Part shown: one piece after another, positions 34,901 through 46,631 of the stretch
Layout: each line of letters begins with the position of its first letter
Numbering within the stretch: position 1 is the stretch's first letter
Origin: Triglochin maritima
Taxonomy: Eukaryota; Streptophyta; Magnoliopsida; Alismatales; Juncaginaceae
Length of the DNA stretch: 64,000 nucleotides
Assembly (NCBI GenBank): GCA_963682175.1
Contig: OY821792.1
Coordinates: 31,556,652 to 31,620,651 of the forward strand
Direction of reading: 5' to 3'
Program-made: the position numbers and the translations under genes
The notes under the pieces: model-generated
The model's input: only the letters and a program-made list of their open reading frames with translations
The model's database searches: none
What the model was told of the DNA's origin: nothing

Positions 34901-35614
34901 GAGCTGCGAGTCTTCCCTTCTCATCCGTTTGATGGTGAACCACCTGTCTCTGTTACTGAACGTGGTCTTGTTGCAGTATCATCTGGTTGTCCAATGCTCA
35001 ACTCCATTCTCTACTTCTGTCGGCAAATGACCAATGCTGCACTTGTCACTGTTGCTCGCAATAGTCCGAACCTCACCCGATTTCGCCTCTGCATCATTGA
35101 TCCGTACACTCCTGACTACACTACTTCGCAACCTATGGATGAAGGGTTCAGTGCCATTGTTGAATCCTGCAAAGGTCTTCGTCGGCTTTCCTTGTCAGGT
35201 CTTCTCACTGACCGTGTTTTTCAAGCCATTGGGGCACATGCAGATTGTCTGGAGATGCTTTCTGTAGCCTTTGCTGGAGATAGTGATGCAAGTCTGCATT
35301 ATGTTCTCTCTGGCTGCAAAAGCCTTCGGAAATTGGAAATCAGGGACTGTCCATTTGGGGACAAAGCTTTATTAGACAATGCCACCAAGCTGGAGACCAT
35401 GCGATCCCTTTGGATGTCATCTTGTCGTGTGAGCTTGGGGGCATGCAAGTTGCTTGCCAAAAAGGTTCCAGGACTAAATGTTGAGGTTATCAATGAGAAT
35501 ATGGAAGGACCGAACGAGCTCTGGCCCGACGATAGTTTTGTTGAGAAGCTATATGTTTACAGGACGGTTGCAGGACCACGGCATGATGCACCTGATTTTG
35601 TTTGGACTGTCTAG
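31981..35614 (+). CDS. AFB2: TIR1/AFB auxin receptor F-box LRR protein, 3 exons
   Basis: Exons 31981-32459, 34001-34493 and 34838-35614 give 1749 bp (582 aa), the three-exon layout of TIR1/AFB genes. The protein is the auxin-binding subunit of an SCF ubiquitin ligase that targets Aux/IAA repressors in the nucleus. Leucine-rich repeats fill residues ~60-560. Pocket residues are kept: His82 in GKPHFADFN (TIR1 His78), Arg405 in LTRFRLC (Arg403) and Ser442 in [12 protein letters not shown] (Ser438). The C terminus [19 protein letters not shown] is closest to the AFB2/AFB3/AFB6 side; AFB4/5 is excluded because they have Arg at the His78 position. The symbol is therefore approximate. Oddities are a nine-proline run at the N terminus and a shortened F-box lacking the usual LVCKSWY. 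The leader has a (GA)n tract at 31914-31933. Intron 1 carries an old repeat near 33400-33540. Confidence 0.92.
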
Positions 35615-37000
35615 AATCTCTAGAAATTGACACTGGCTTGCTGAATTATTGATCCTACCTTGTCTACTGAAGGTGATCCTGCTTTGTCGGTAGGAAGGAT
35701 GTTACTGAATTGACTTTTGTCTTAGTATTACGGCAGGATGCAGACGTCAAATTGTGCTTTATCTGGTTATGGAAGTAGTGAGTCAAGAACTTAAATCAGG
35801 GAAGAGCTTTTCAATGTAGCCATTTTATGGTGAACTCAGTTGGCTTTTCCCTGGTGCTTTTGTTGTTCCATCTTCGGCAGTATTGTTTTAGTATAATTTC
35901 CTTTTTGGCATTCTTAATAATCAGGAAACTGCATTCCTTCTCTAATGTATGATTTTTGGTAACCAGCTGGGTAAAAATCTTCTGTACTGGATTGTGCTTA
36001 TAATTACATGCTTCAGTAATTTATGGTCAATGAAGGCTGTGGAGGTTTAAATTGTTTCTTCATCAAGATGGTTGTCAACTTGTCATGTGTGGCATTTAGT
36101 TCTCTAGTTCATTACTGTGTATGTTTGATGTGATTTGTGCTCAAGATGATTCCCATTTTCTTCAAAATCTTGTCCATTTTTATCATATAATGTTGACGAG
36201 ACAATGTAGTTAGGGCAGGTGAAACTGGTTGTAGTTCTTGTTTTTAGGTTATCTTGTATACAAATCAATGTATTAGGTTCTGTATCGCATTTATTAGAAG
36301 GGTTGAAAAGTTCAAGCCTTATCTTCTCCATTGTTAAGCAACTCAATTCATCATGACCTGTTATATATGTCATTCATTTTTTCAATAATATATATTTATA
36401 AATTATAATTATGTTTTTGAGTTATTAATAAAGTGGTCAGCTACTTACTGTCATAGTGTCATGTTGAGTTGATGAACCTTATATAGACCTTCCTTTTGTA
36501 TAAAAATTGATGCTGTTACCAAATCAAGTCTGTTTAGAGCAAGATCAGATCTTTGCAGTTTTTTATTCGGTTTCATGTTGTGGTACCATGTTGAATAGAT
36601 GTGTTACCATCCCTAAATTTGGTTTCATGCAACTGATTCTTTTATTGCCTATAGTTATCCTAAGTCTGCTCTACTGGTTTCTCCAGAACTTGGATAGATC
36701 TTTGCTCATTGCAGAAGAGCAGAGCACAGTATCAAAAGGATTGCAATCAAAGTGGTAATCCTCACTGAGATGGAACAATTTTTCAAGTGACCGACTCTGC
36801 TTCTCATCAGATTCTAGGTTTACAAGGTGTATGTAGAAATGACACCAGTCTAGGTTTGGATTGTCCAAAACCGCCTTGTGCATCTCCAGTTGAGTGTCAT
36901 GTTAGATTTGGAGTTCACCTTAATCCATGCTTCTTCTGGTTCATCCAATTTATGAAGTTTCTTGTATAGTAAGTACTAGTGTTAGTATTGGTATTGTTTT
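35615..37000. other. AFB 3' UTR and spacer
   Basis: The first few hundred bases read like an AFB 3' UTR. The ORFs at 36507-36969 resemble no family and I do not call them. From about 36880 this is the first arm of a local duplication (see 37985-38232). Confidence 0.5.
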
Positions 37001-37742
37001 TGTAACGCCCCGAGCCCGGACAACTGATCACCCGTCCGAACCCGGTGCGTTAAGATACGATCCACGATCCTGACCGCTACGCACTCTGATATTTAAATCC
37101 ATCTGATAGACCCATAATAATCTGAAAAATATAATTAACAAATTGTGAGCTCGACAGCCCGCAAGTACTAACCATCAATCAATCAGAATCATAATCATGT
37201 GGAAAATAATACAGAATATGACATTCAGTCAATAAGCACAATCAAGAGACATGCATCACAAATAAAATGCATGCATATCAATTTGAAACCCCCATTCAGA
37301 TTCGACCACATCCTGTGATTCTGAAATCTATCAATCTGTCAGACGCACACCTGGTAGCTCCACACTAACGACAGACAACCCTTTCCTCTCTCGGGTGGCT
37401 CCACGCTGTCCGTTAGGCAGCTCTTTCCTAAGTTGCTCTGCTAGAAACATACACACAGCCACAGGACATGTCGACCGAAACACCACCATGCAATCATATG
37501 CATATCCATAAAATCAATATTAATGCTCAACATGCATGCAACTACGAATATCAAGAGAGACAAACATGATATGAAACCGAAGAATAACGAATCAGTACTT
37601 GCCTCAAAATCTCCATCTTTTTCTTCTCAATATTCTTCTCAAAATTCCATCTTCTCCTAAAACCACACAATCATCCAACAATCTTAATTACTCCATTAAG
37701 ATATTTGATTATTACCTAAACTAAAAAATTCAGGATATTACA
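37001..37742 (-). mobile_element. Solo LTR, family 1, TSD GTTTT
   Basis: A 742-bp LTR, TGTAACGCCCCGAG to CAGGATATTACA, flanked by GTTTT on both sides (36996-37000, 37743-37747). It is closely similar to the two LTRs of the element at 48539-50393. No internal region remains, so it arose by LTR-LTR recombination. Confidence 0.95.
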
Positions 37743-37984
37743 GTTTTCTCTGTTATTTATTTGTTTTAAACACTTGTTCTTGGCTAGACATCAGGTTCTT
37801 TACTAAATTATTGTCACATTCTTTCACAAATAACAGTTGAGCATGCAATGACTTGAGAAACTAGCACACAATTTTTTCCATTGAAGGTATGTTTCGTTTG
37901 AAGCTATCAACAAATAATATATTTATGTATATTAATGTCTTGTTCACTTGTTGAGTTGTCACTATGGATTATCAAAACCATCCC

Positions 37985-38232
37985 ACCCATCTCCAGTTGA
38001 ATTGTGTGATGCTGGATTTACAATTTACCTTATTTCATGAATTTGTTGAATTATAATTATAGTATTAGTGTTTGTGTTGGCATTGGCATTTTTTGTTCCT
38101 TATTTGTTGTGGATATTCGTTCTTAGCTAGACAGCATGTTTTTTACTAAATCATTATCACATTCTTTCACCAAAACAGTTAAATATGCAATGACTTCGAG
38201 AAACTAACATACAACCTTTTCCTTTGGGGGTA
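37985..38232. repeat. Second arm of a local tandem duplication
   Basis: CATCTCCAGTTGA.., TAGTATTAGTGTTTGTGTTGGCATTGGCATTTTTTG, TTCTTAGCTAGACA and CATTCTTTCACCAAAACAG match 36880-37000 plus 37743-37900 with moderate divergence. Arm one is split by the family-1 LTR at 37001 and arm two by the family-2 LTR at 38233, after which its sequence resumes at 40415. Confidence 0.75.
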
Positions 38233-40409
38233 TGTAACATCCCGAAACAGCAGAAAATTTAAAAATTGTAATCAAGACACAGGAACTCAACAATCAAAGA
38301 CGGGACTGTTACTTCTCATAAACAAATAGCGGTGCACCAAAATTACATCAGAGTTTGTCAAATAATACATGATTACAACAAAACGACAACAGAAGATAAA
38401 ACGTGATCATGCCGACCTCAGCGGTCCGAGAAGAGGATCCGACTCCAAAATGCGCGTGCCCGCCGATCACCACCCAACTGGACCTACTGCGGTCCTGAAA
38501 ATATATAACAACAATGCCTGAGTTTCCAGAAGGAAACCCCGTATGCCAACTCACCTATATGCATGCATTACACAAATGAACCTATCATACTAGTAACGTG
38601 TCATGACATCGACAGAAATGGAAAGCAGTTCCCCCGAAGGGTAAAACAGGACATCAGTCCGACAGTCAACAACGAGTCTCCCGAGGAGACCTACTGCAGG
38701 CACATGCAGCCTTACAGCACGCGACATCGCACCCCCCACACGCGGCTACACTACTCAAGGGTTCGACAGGGAGCCTCTGTCACGCCTGCGCGCCGATAGA
38801 ATACAGATCTGCAAATCTCAGTGGTCGGAGCCACAGGGACCAACGGGGCCGTCGCCCGGAAGGTATAACAACATCTCGATAGGTGCCCAGTCGAGGAATC
38901 AACATAGCCGGCACAACCTCGGCCCAACAATCATCATCGCCGGCACAACCTCGGCGGCATCACCGGCACAGCATCGGTGGTCCATCACAACGTCCGGCAC
39001 AGCATCGGACGGGTCCAGACCGAAGTCTGCCAGGTCATCAGGCTCCTCGAGCCGCAAACACCAACCGCGCCGCTATAAAAGCAGGGCAGCGACCTCCGTA
39101 GCCCGTGGGCCGGTAGTCACCTCACCCAACGCCAGTTGCGTGCCCGCACAAACAACATTGGGATCCGCGATCCCTCAGGCCTGCTATACTACAAAGTGCC
39201 CAACAATCCATCTCAGGTCACGGTCCATACACGGAGGTGACGCGTCCCGAACACCCACACTCTACCCAACGGCGGTCCCTGGGCATGCACGCATCACGCG
39301 CCCACCGTCACCTCCCGGCTCACGCACAAGGCGAGGACACGGGTTTCCGTGGACAAAGTTGGCGTTCAAAAAGGGAACCTGGAATTCTGTTCTGGGCCCA
39401 AACGGTCGACCGGAAGAGGTGATTCGGTCGATCGGTTCCAGAGAGGAATCGGTCGACCGTACTCCTAAAACGGTCTACCGTTGCGCTCAAAACAGAACCC
39501 CCCAACGGTCGAACAAAGGTCTAAAACCGGTCGACCGAACGAGGTCAAAATCCGGAGTCTGGTCAACATTAAATTCAATTCTATCGGTCGACCGACTCAG
39601 GGGTCTCGGTCGACCGAAAACAGACAGGGTCAACCTATTATTCTAAGTCATATAATCGGTCGAACGCAAACCTCCAACGGTCAAACAATATACAAACGGT
39701 CGAACGCAAAATACAATCGGTCGAACAAACATGCAATAATATCCAGTACACTTAAGTTCCGGTCGAACGACCCAAGGAACCGGTTGACCGAAAACAGACA
39801 GAAAGTCCCAACTCACCAGCAAATACGTACTACCGGTCGACCGCCACCAGGCATCGTTCGACCGGTGAAGGTTAAAGTCGGGCAAAAACACTACATTCGG
39901 TCGACTGCCCGAAGGGACCGGTCGACCGTTGGTCGTCTTCCACCTCGCACCAGCCGAGGTTTTCCACGGAAAACAACGCCGAAGAGGTCTCCGACCTCCC
40001 CGTCCGACCAACACAACCCTTCACAAGGGTTAACAACACAAAACCACACTAATGAGTCGACATACCTCAACCAACGACGACGAAACGCCGGAGCTCGCTC
40101 ACGCACGTCGCCTCCGGTAGACCTCGAGCATGCGTCGCGCCTCCTCTGGACGTCCGACCTCCGCCCGCGCGTCGTCCTCGTCTCCTCCGATCGGCGTCTC
40201 AGCTGGAAGAAGGAGAAGAAGGATGAAATGGAGAGAATGAGAAAGAGAGAGAGAAAAACGCGTTTTAAACCCCCAACCCATCTCTCCGCTACAGTAACCC
40301 GCAACTCTACACCTCTCACCCATCACCAGACCACTGTAGCCCGCCTCTTCCCCATGCAAAACCTCCTTAATCTCCATTAACCCTCTAAACAAGGGTTTGG
40401 GTTCTTACA
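38233..40409 (-). mobile_element. Solo LTR, family 2 (2.18 kb), TSD GGGTA
   Basis: It starts TGTAACATCCCGAAAC and ends GGGTTCTTACA, flanked by GGGTA at 38228-38232 and 40410-40414. Order inside is an AT-rich start, a block with CCTGAGTTTCCAGAAGGAA, a G+C-rich middle rich in CCGGCACAACCTCGG repeats, then the CGGTCGACCG cluster (39403-39925) and a (GA)n segment near 40200-40260. A 299-codon open frame at 39481-40380 is low-complexity and antisense to the inferred LTR direction; I do not call it a gene. Confidence 0.93.
39403..39935. repeat. CGGTCGACCG palindrome cluster
   Basis: Exact copies start at 39403, 39450, 39528, 39585 and 39607, with others near 39835 and 39918, plus one-base variants (for example 39425 CGGTCGATCG). 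Pairs 22 bp apart centre to centre occur at 39403/39425 and 39585/39607. Non-palindromic half-motifs CGGTCGAAC lie between. Confidence 0.85.
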
Positions 40410-40977
40410 GGGTATGCTTCCGTTTGAGATGTCAAGAAACAACATGTGTATGTATTGATGTCTTCTTCCTCTAAATTTACGGCACTCATGCATTCAAGGA
40501 CCAGGAGTGGTGCTATGTTGAGACTAGAGGGCGAAGCAAGTTGTTGGAGTTAAAATATTGGTATGTTATTCCAGTTAAAGTTCAATATCTGCCTCTGCTA
40601 AATTTGTAATTAGCATGCTTAACATTGTTACATTCGGACCATCTTGATTTAATTTCATCACATCACTCAATTTATACCTGCGTTCTATCCCGATTAGTTT
40701 TGTATTATTTTATTTGTTGTGGTTCCATTGGCATGACTCTCTTCTTTTGAAATCTGAAAAAAATCCTCAACCATCAACGATCATTATGGTGTTTCCTCAT
40801 CTGGTGTCTTCTTTGGTTTATCCAAGTTTGTTATAGTTGTTATGAAGCGACACAACAACATCACTCCAAATGTAGAATCATTAACACTCTATAATGCTTA
40901 TAAGTAGGAATTCAAACACCATTTGTCCCTTCATGTTTGCGCACTCATATCGCCGATCCCTTCGTTCCCAGCATACC

Positions 40978-42866
40978 ATGTATAACCAACATGGGTGTCG
41001 TGCGCCATCTCTGTGCAGCATCTGTGGGATGCGAGCTCTTCTTTACTGCAACTACCAACCTCACACAAACCTTTGCTTGTCGTGTGACCACAGGTTCCAT
41101 GATGCCAATACCAATCATCTTCGTTCGATCCTCTGCTATTATTGCTGCTTCAAACCTTCTACAATTCACCGCCTCACTCGGAAACTTCTCCTTTGCCAAA
41201 ATTGTGACAACAAGGCAGATCGCTTTGTGATCTTCCCTGACAACTATGACAAACGCATAGTGCAGCCTTTTTTAGGGTGCCTTTCAGCTGAGGAATTCTC
41301 TTTGTTGTTTGGAGTTGGAATAGATGAAAGAATTACAATTCCTGAGTGTCAAAATAGGAACGAGCATTTCTTGCCAGTCCCGGTATGTCAGCGAATTGGG
41401 TAATTTTTATTTCGTCGTTGATTTGATGCATTGAAGCCATAGTTTGGTTATTGTACATTTTCATGAAGTTTCCTGTTTTAAAAGTTTTTCTTTTTGACAT
41501 CAGTTGCTTCAACTATTTAAGAATATTATTATCTTTCCTTAGTTTCTCGTGCTGGATTCTTAACCTGAGCGTTACTTTCTAAGTTTTTGTTTTATGTCGT
41601 TTTAAATGTTTTGGTGGTAATGGTATTTTTGTCATAAAAACTGTCGTGAACAAGTCTACTACTCTACTACGATTTGATATTTTCATTTCCAGTTATATGC
41701 TGGAAAATGCTTTTGACTCATGGCTGCTACTTTTGTTCTTTTAGTTCACCATATATGTCTTTCCCTTGTTCAGACTGAATTTCTTGTCAACTGCCTTTTG
41801 CTAGGATAACGACTTGGCACGTGGCAGGCAAAAGGATGAGATTGTTCGACAACTAAAGGGTATGGTGATTCAAAATGCACAATCCAACAGTAATCAAAAC
41901 TCAAATAATGAAGAGAATGCAGGCTTTCAGCATCAAGTCGGGGGAACAAGTAATGGACGTAGAGTCTGGGGAACGTGTAATGGGCGCAGAAAGTGGAGAT
42001 CATCCCAATGATCTCAGTAAAGACATCTTGCATGTTTCTGAGGTTGGTTAACTTCTGTTTTCTTACATTTTGTTGTGTCACAGCTTTCATGAAGCACAAT
42101 ACAGACAACATGTCTAAATCGAAAATGAACAAATAATAATCATGTCATTTTTATGCAACTTAAAGTTTTGCATAATATTGGTTCCTCCAGTAGTTTTGCA
42201 ACTCAAGTCTGTTTTCAGTTTACTTCACCAGATATGTGCCTTGGTTTGAATTCGCTTAAAAATACATATATTGCTCGACACCATTTGAAGGGTTCACCTT
42301 TTGCACTGGTGTGCATTTTATAGTGAGGTATTGAGGTTCATGATTAATTTATGGTCAGAATGAGTTTCCCCTTTGCCTCTTCTCCACTGAAACGATGCCT
42401 TAATGGGGAATAGTTAATCTCAAGTTCATTTTAGTTAATGAGGAGTAGTAAATGGGAGTTGGGGAGTCATCATGTTTTAGTAGTAAATGTGAGGGCTTAA
42501 TTGGGAGTAGTTATTCTCAATTCTCAAGTTCATTTTAGTTATGAAATTATTTGGTAACTAGCTAAACATAATCCTCAAGGATGCATAAACTACCATGTCC
42601 GATGATGAGACCCATTTAAACTCAAAATCTTCTGGTAAAGCTGATATCTTTATATTTTTCTTTTACATGTTTATGCAGAATGAGACTCTTCAGCCGCACG
42701 GTTTCAACAAAAGGAAAAGATCTCGTGAGTCTATTGAAACCTTTCTTTTTCATCAAAATTGTATCTGATCCTGACTAACAGTATTACTGATTTCCTTCTA
42801 TGTCGGCCAGCTGAGAAGTTAGAAGCAGAACAAGGACAGAGAGACAAAGCTGGAAGGTTTTGTTGA
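40978..42866 (+). pseudogene. Two-B-box zinc-finger (CONSTANS-LIKE 9 type), likely frameshifted
   Basis: Exon model 40978-41382, 41805-42042, 42679-42724, 42811-42866 with GT..AG borders. Exon 1 (135 codons) encodes two B-box fingers: CSICGMRALLYC..CLSCD and CYYC..CQNCD. After them comes GCLSAEEFSLLFGVGIDE, like the GCPS-AEL-xxWGxxLDE segment of COL9-type proteins. B-box 1 is slightly short near its last His, and B-box 2 has His for one Cys. Exon 2 is open at first (DEIVRQLKGMVI) but meets a stop at 42009. The other frame encodes an acidic stretch (GDHPNDLSKDILHVSE) that joins exons 3 and 4 in phase (NETLQPHGFNKRKRS / PEKLEAEQGQ). Exon 2 is 238 bp, one too many, so a +1 frameshift is likely. 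No CCT domain is found. B-box proteins are transcriptional regulators of light and flowering. It could instead be a live gene encoding only the B-box part. Confidence 0.6.
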
Positions 42867-45062
42867 TGAAAAAGTGCAAATTTCGATGATGATTAGAAGA
42901 TATCATTTGAACCATGTTGCAGAAAACCATGTGTCTTGACCATGAGAGTCTTTGTTTCTAAAATATTTTCTCTTTTGAAACTTGTTTGAAAGAGTGGGGT
43001 TTGCTCTTACGCACTGGAACTCCCTTCTACCTTGACTGTTGTGATCTGTTCCTGCCTGTATTTTGATCGATTTTTCTATAATCCATGCTCTCTTTTTTAA
43101 GGTTTGAAATTCATGAGTTTGGTAGCCAAGTGATACATAATGGTTGCAAGAGTCGTATTTTGGTACTTCACGTTTCAAGAAAGGTCTTACTTTTTTTTCA
43201 GCATTGATTTTAGATCATGCATGCAACCTTTTGCCTGTATAATTAGTATTGCTGGTGTTTAAAATATTCTTGCTTCCTTAAAATTCACAGTGCTCAAGAA
43301 TTATGGATCAGAGCCATACAACTTACAAAGAACAATAAGTTCTTTCCCTAACATAGCTATTTTTTTAACATAGCTATTAGGAGCCGGGTTGATATAATGG
43401 AACTATCGATATTCCAACATCGAAACCCATCTAGACACAACTACATTGACAAGTTCACCAGTGATGATTGAATTCCTATCCTAAGGGATGTTTGGGAGGA
43501 CCCATACAACCACCAACCCAAGTTCATCAAGATTAATTCATCAAAGTGCGAGCATAGGCATGATAACATTAACTAATATCTCACATTCAAAACAAATATT
43601 CTCTTTCTCCCACTCACTTCCCCTTAATTAACATTTTTTTTTACAAAAAAGCATGTGTATCTAATTTATTTTTCTTAATCAAATGATCTCTCCTCAAGAA
43701 AAGATGAGACATTATTTTTTCTTAAATATCCTCGGTTCATTCCACAAATGCAACTACATCATGCCCCCCATTGTTGGATATAGTAGTCTGACAAAAATAA
43801 TTGACAATGGGTTTGAGTTTTCGCATCATTTTGATCATCAGGTATACAATTTGATTTCCTGAACATCAAGGGTAGGAGAGTTTTTTTACAAGAAAATTAT
43901 TTTTATTCTCCGCAAAATGATAATTACTTTTCATAAGTGTTTTTTTATTTACTTAAAGCGTGATTGAGATGGAGAGAATCCAATTTATTGAGAACAACTT
44001 CAAGATTGATCTCACATATTTCTCTTAATATATTTTCTCTTAAATTATGGACATACATAAATGTTCTAAAAAAGAGTGGTTAATTGTTAAGAAGGATTTC
44101 TCTTCTTATTGTCATCGATAAAATGTCCCGACTCGTTCGATTTAATATCAAGAGATTTACTCATCAAAACTCATCTCAAATTTTACAAGAGCCCCACAAG
44201 TTTGGAGTGATGAGAGCATGGCCTATGGCATGGTTTGATTTTGGTGATGATTAGTTTGTTTATGTTTGAGAGAAACCCTAATGCATGCTTAATTTTATGG
44301 AGAGATAAGGCTTATCGATATCAGATGATGATGTTTATATGATTAGATAAGGAGGTCCAAGTTGTCGATATTAGTGGGTTGTGTTGGCCATTCTTCTAGA
44401 TCTTAAATATATATTCACATGCATGAATGGGATAGGATTGGTACGCAAAAAAATATTTCTACTTAACTCAAACATTATATTAATTTACACTCTTCTCTAA
44501 GAAATAGCATATATAATGTGTTAAACATATTAATGTGACACATAATGAGTGAAAGATGACTAAATTTAGATACAGTTTAAATCCAGCCAGCATATCATAG
44601 TTAATTAGTATTAAAATATATTATAGTTCTTTTATCTGTTTTAGATTAGTAAATGAGATGATAAATTTCCCAATCACTCCCATCTTGTTCAGGTTCTTAA
44701 TGATTACAGTTGACAACTGGCATTATAAGTGCCAACTAAAGCCAATTATTTGATACCTATTACTTATTAGATGTGAATGAACGTAAGCAAATATTATAAA
44801 ATCCTTGTCATTTTCTTCTTCTCTAATCACTTGTTGCCAATTGGGATATATTTGAGGTTAACCAAGTTAATCAAACTAGGATTAGTGCCAACAAAGAATC
44901 CATGACCATATAGAATGATTGTTGATATTATATTTAATGTAACAATGAAGCAATCCATGTAGTAAGTGCTGAAGGAACGTCCGAATCCACTGAATTCAAA
45001 TAATTTCCACTAACCACAACACTAATGTAACTTAGTTACATGTGTCCTCCTTGATTTTCTCC
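42867..45062. other. Spacer between the B-box and first SWEET genes
   Basis: AT-rich with no supported coding sequence or transposon. The last kilobase is the promoter region of the SWEET gene at 45212. Confidence 0.5.
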
Positions 45063-45070
45063 TATAAAAG
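45063..45070 (+). promoter_or_regulatory. TATA box of the first SWEET gene
   Basis: TATAAAAG, 149 bp upstream of the ATG at 45212, in a setting that fits a ~115-bp leader. No other TATA-like site suits this gene better. Confidence 0.6.
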
Positions 45071-45211
45071 CCCATGATAGAGTGGAACATTTCTCTTCAA
45101 ACTAGTTCCATCAGTTGCATGCACTACTACAACTACTTAAATTAGTCCTTTCTCATCTTCCTCTTTCATCTAAAACAAGTGATCAGTAGCTAAATCATAT
45201 TAAACTTAATC

Positions 45212-46631
45212 ATGGCAGCCACTGGTAGCAATACTTGGGCCTTTGTTGCTGGTGTTCTTGGTACTACATATTCTATTTCTTCCTCTTATTATTTGCATAA
45301 TGTCACAACTCTTCTGTAATATTTTTCTACGTTTTCTAATTACTAGGGTTAGGACAAGATCCATAACCACTTAGGCAGTTAGGCTTCATTTTTGGACTTC
45401 GCTATTTTAGAATTAAATATTTACCAATTTTGTATAGCCTTTTATTATGATCTGATGTCCACATCACATGGACATTTTTTGCATTGCTTGATTAAGCTTA
45501 ATTAAAACATGTCTTTTGTTTGATTGATTACAGGTAACATCATATCATTCATGGTGTTCTTTGCTCCAGTGTAAGAACTTAATTAACCCCTTCCCTCCAA
45601 ATTTCAAGTTTGTACATATCATAACAGCTAATAATTAACTTGTGATCAAATGAAACATGTTATGCAGACCAACATTCTACAAGATCTACAAGAAGAAATC
45701 CACAGAGTCATTTGACTCGGTTCCATACATTGTGGCCTTGTTCAGTGCCATGCTTTGGTTGTACTTTGCTTTGCTCACTTCAGACATGCTTCTCATGACC
45801 ATCAACTCTGCCGGATGTGTCATTGAAGCCATCTATTTAGCCATCTTTCTCATCTATGCAAACAAGAAAGTCAGAGTAAGCGATGTGTTTTTTTGATGTG
45901 TATATATTGTCTACTATCTTTCACTTAAGTACTTACAAGAATGCGTCGTTTGCGTTCTTTTGTGAGAGCAGGCGTTCACATTGAAGTTCATATTTCTCAT
46001 GAACGTGGGCTTGTTTGGATCTATATTGGTTCTCACTCTGTTGTTCACTGAAGGAAAGAAACGTGTTAGCATTCTTGGATGGGCAGGATCCACCTTCGCT
46101 TTCGCAGTTTTCGTCGCACCCTTGAGTGTCATTGTAAGACTAGCTTTAACATGGATGGTTTTCCAAAATTTCTAAACACTAAAATTGTCTTTATAGTTAC
46201 ATTTTACTAATAATTAATCATGTCGTATCGGAAATTGACATAAATATTTTTTTGTTGATGCAGAGGCTCGTGATAAAAACAAAAAGTGCAGAGTACATGC
46301 CATTCATGCTTTCTTTCTTCCTCACACTCAGTGCAGTTGCATGGTTCTTTTATGGGCTCCTAACTAAAAATTTCTACGTGGCAGTAAGTAAAATTAATTA
46401 TACCATTAATTTAATTATAAAGTCCACGTGCATGTTTTCCAAAATTAAATATCTCACTCAACACATCTTGTGTCATATATGCAGTTGCCAAATGTGTTGG
46501 GGTTCATTTTTGGGACCATCCAAATGTCTCTCTTCTTAATCTACAAGAATGGGAAGAAAATGGTGGATTCAGACCAGAAGCCAGCAGAGACTCCACTGGA
46601 AGTCAAGATTCCAATCTCAACCATTCAATAA
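45212..46631 (+). CDS. SWEET: SWEET sugar transporter (clade III-like), copy 1
   Basis: Six exons: 45212-45260, 45534-45570, 45668-45875, 45972-46133, 46264-46383 and 46485-46631 (723 bp, 240 aa), all GT..AG. SWEETs are seven-helix facilitators that move sugars across the plasma or vacuolar membrane. There are two MtN3/saliva three-helix bundles, about residues 9-95 and 128-213, joined by one linker helix. Family motifs are [55 protein letters not shown] and LPNVLGF. The wording resembles clade III (SWEET9-15), which mainly moves sucrose; the exact orthologue is not assigned. The C-terminal tail is short (about 27 aa). Exons 2-5 have the same lengths as in the copy at 59074, so the two are tandem duplicates, now 12.4 kb apart because of LTR insertions. 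Confidence 0.95.

Noticed and set aside
36507..36969. Possible gene from overlapping ORFs at 36.5-37.0 kb
   Set aside because: No family resemblance and no convincing splice pairs; part belongs to a local duplication.
39481..40380. 299-codon open reading frame
   Set aside because: It lies inside a solo LTR, is low-complexity (Arg/Thr/Pro/Ser rich), spans the CGGTCGACCG repeats and resembles no family.
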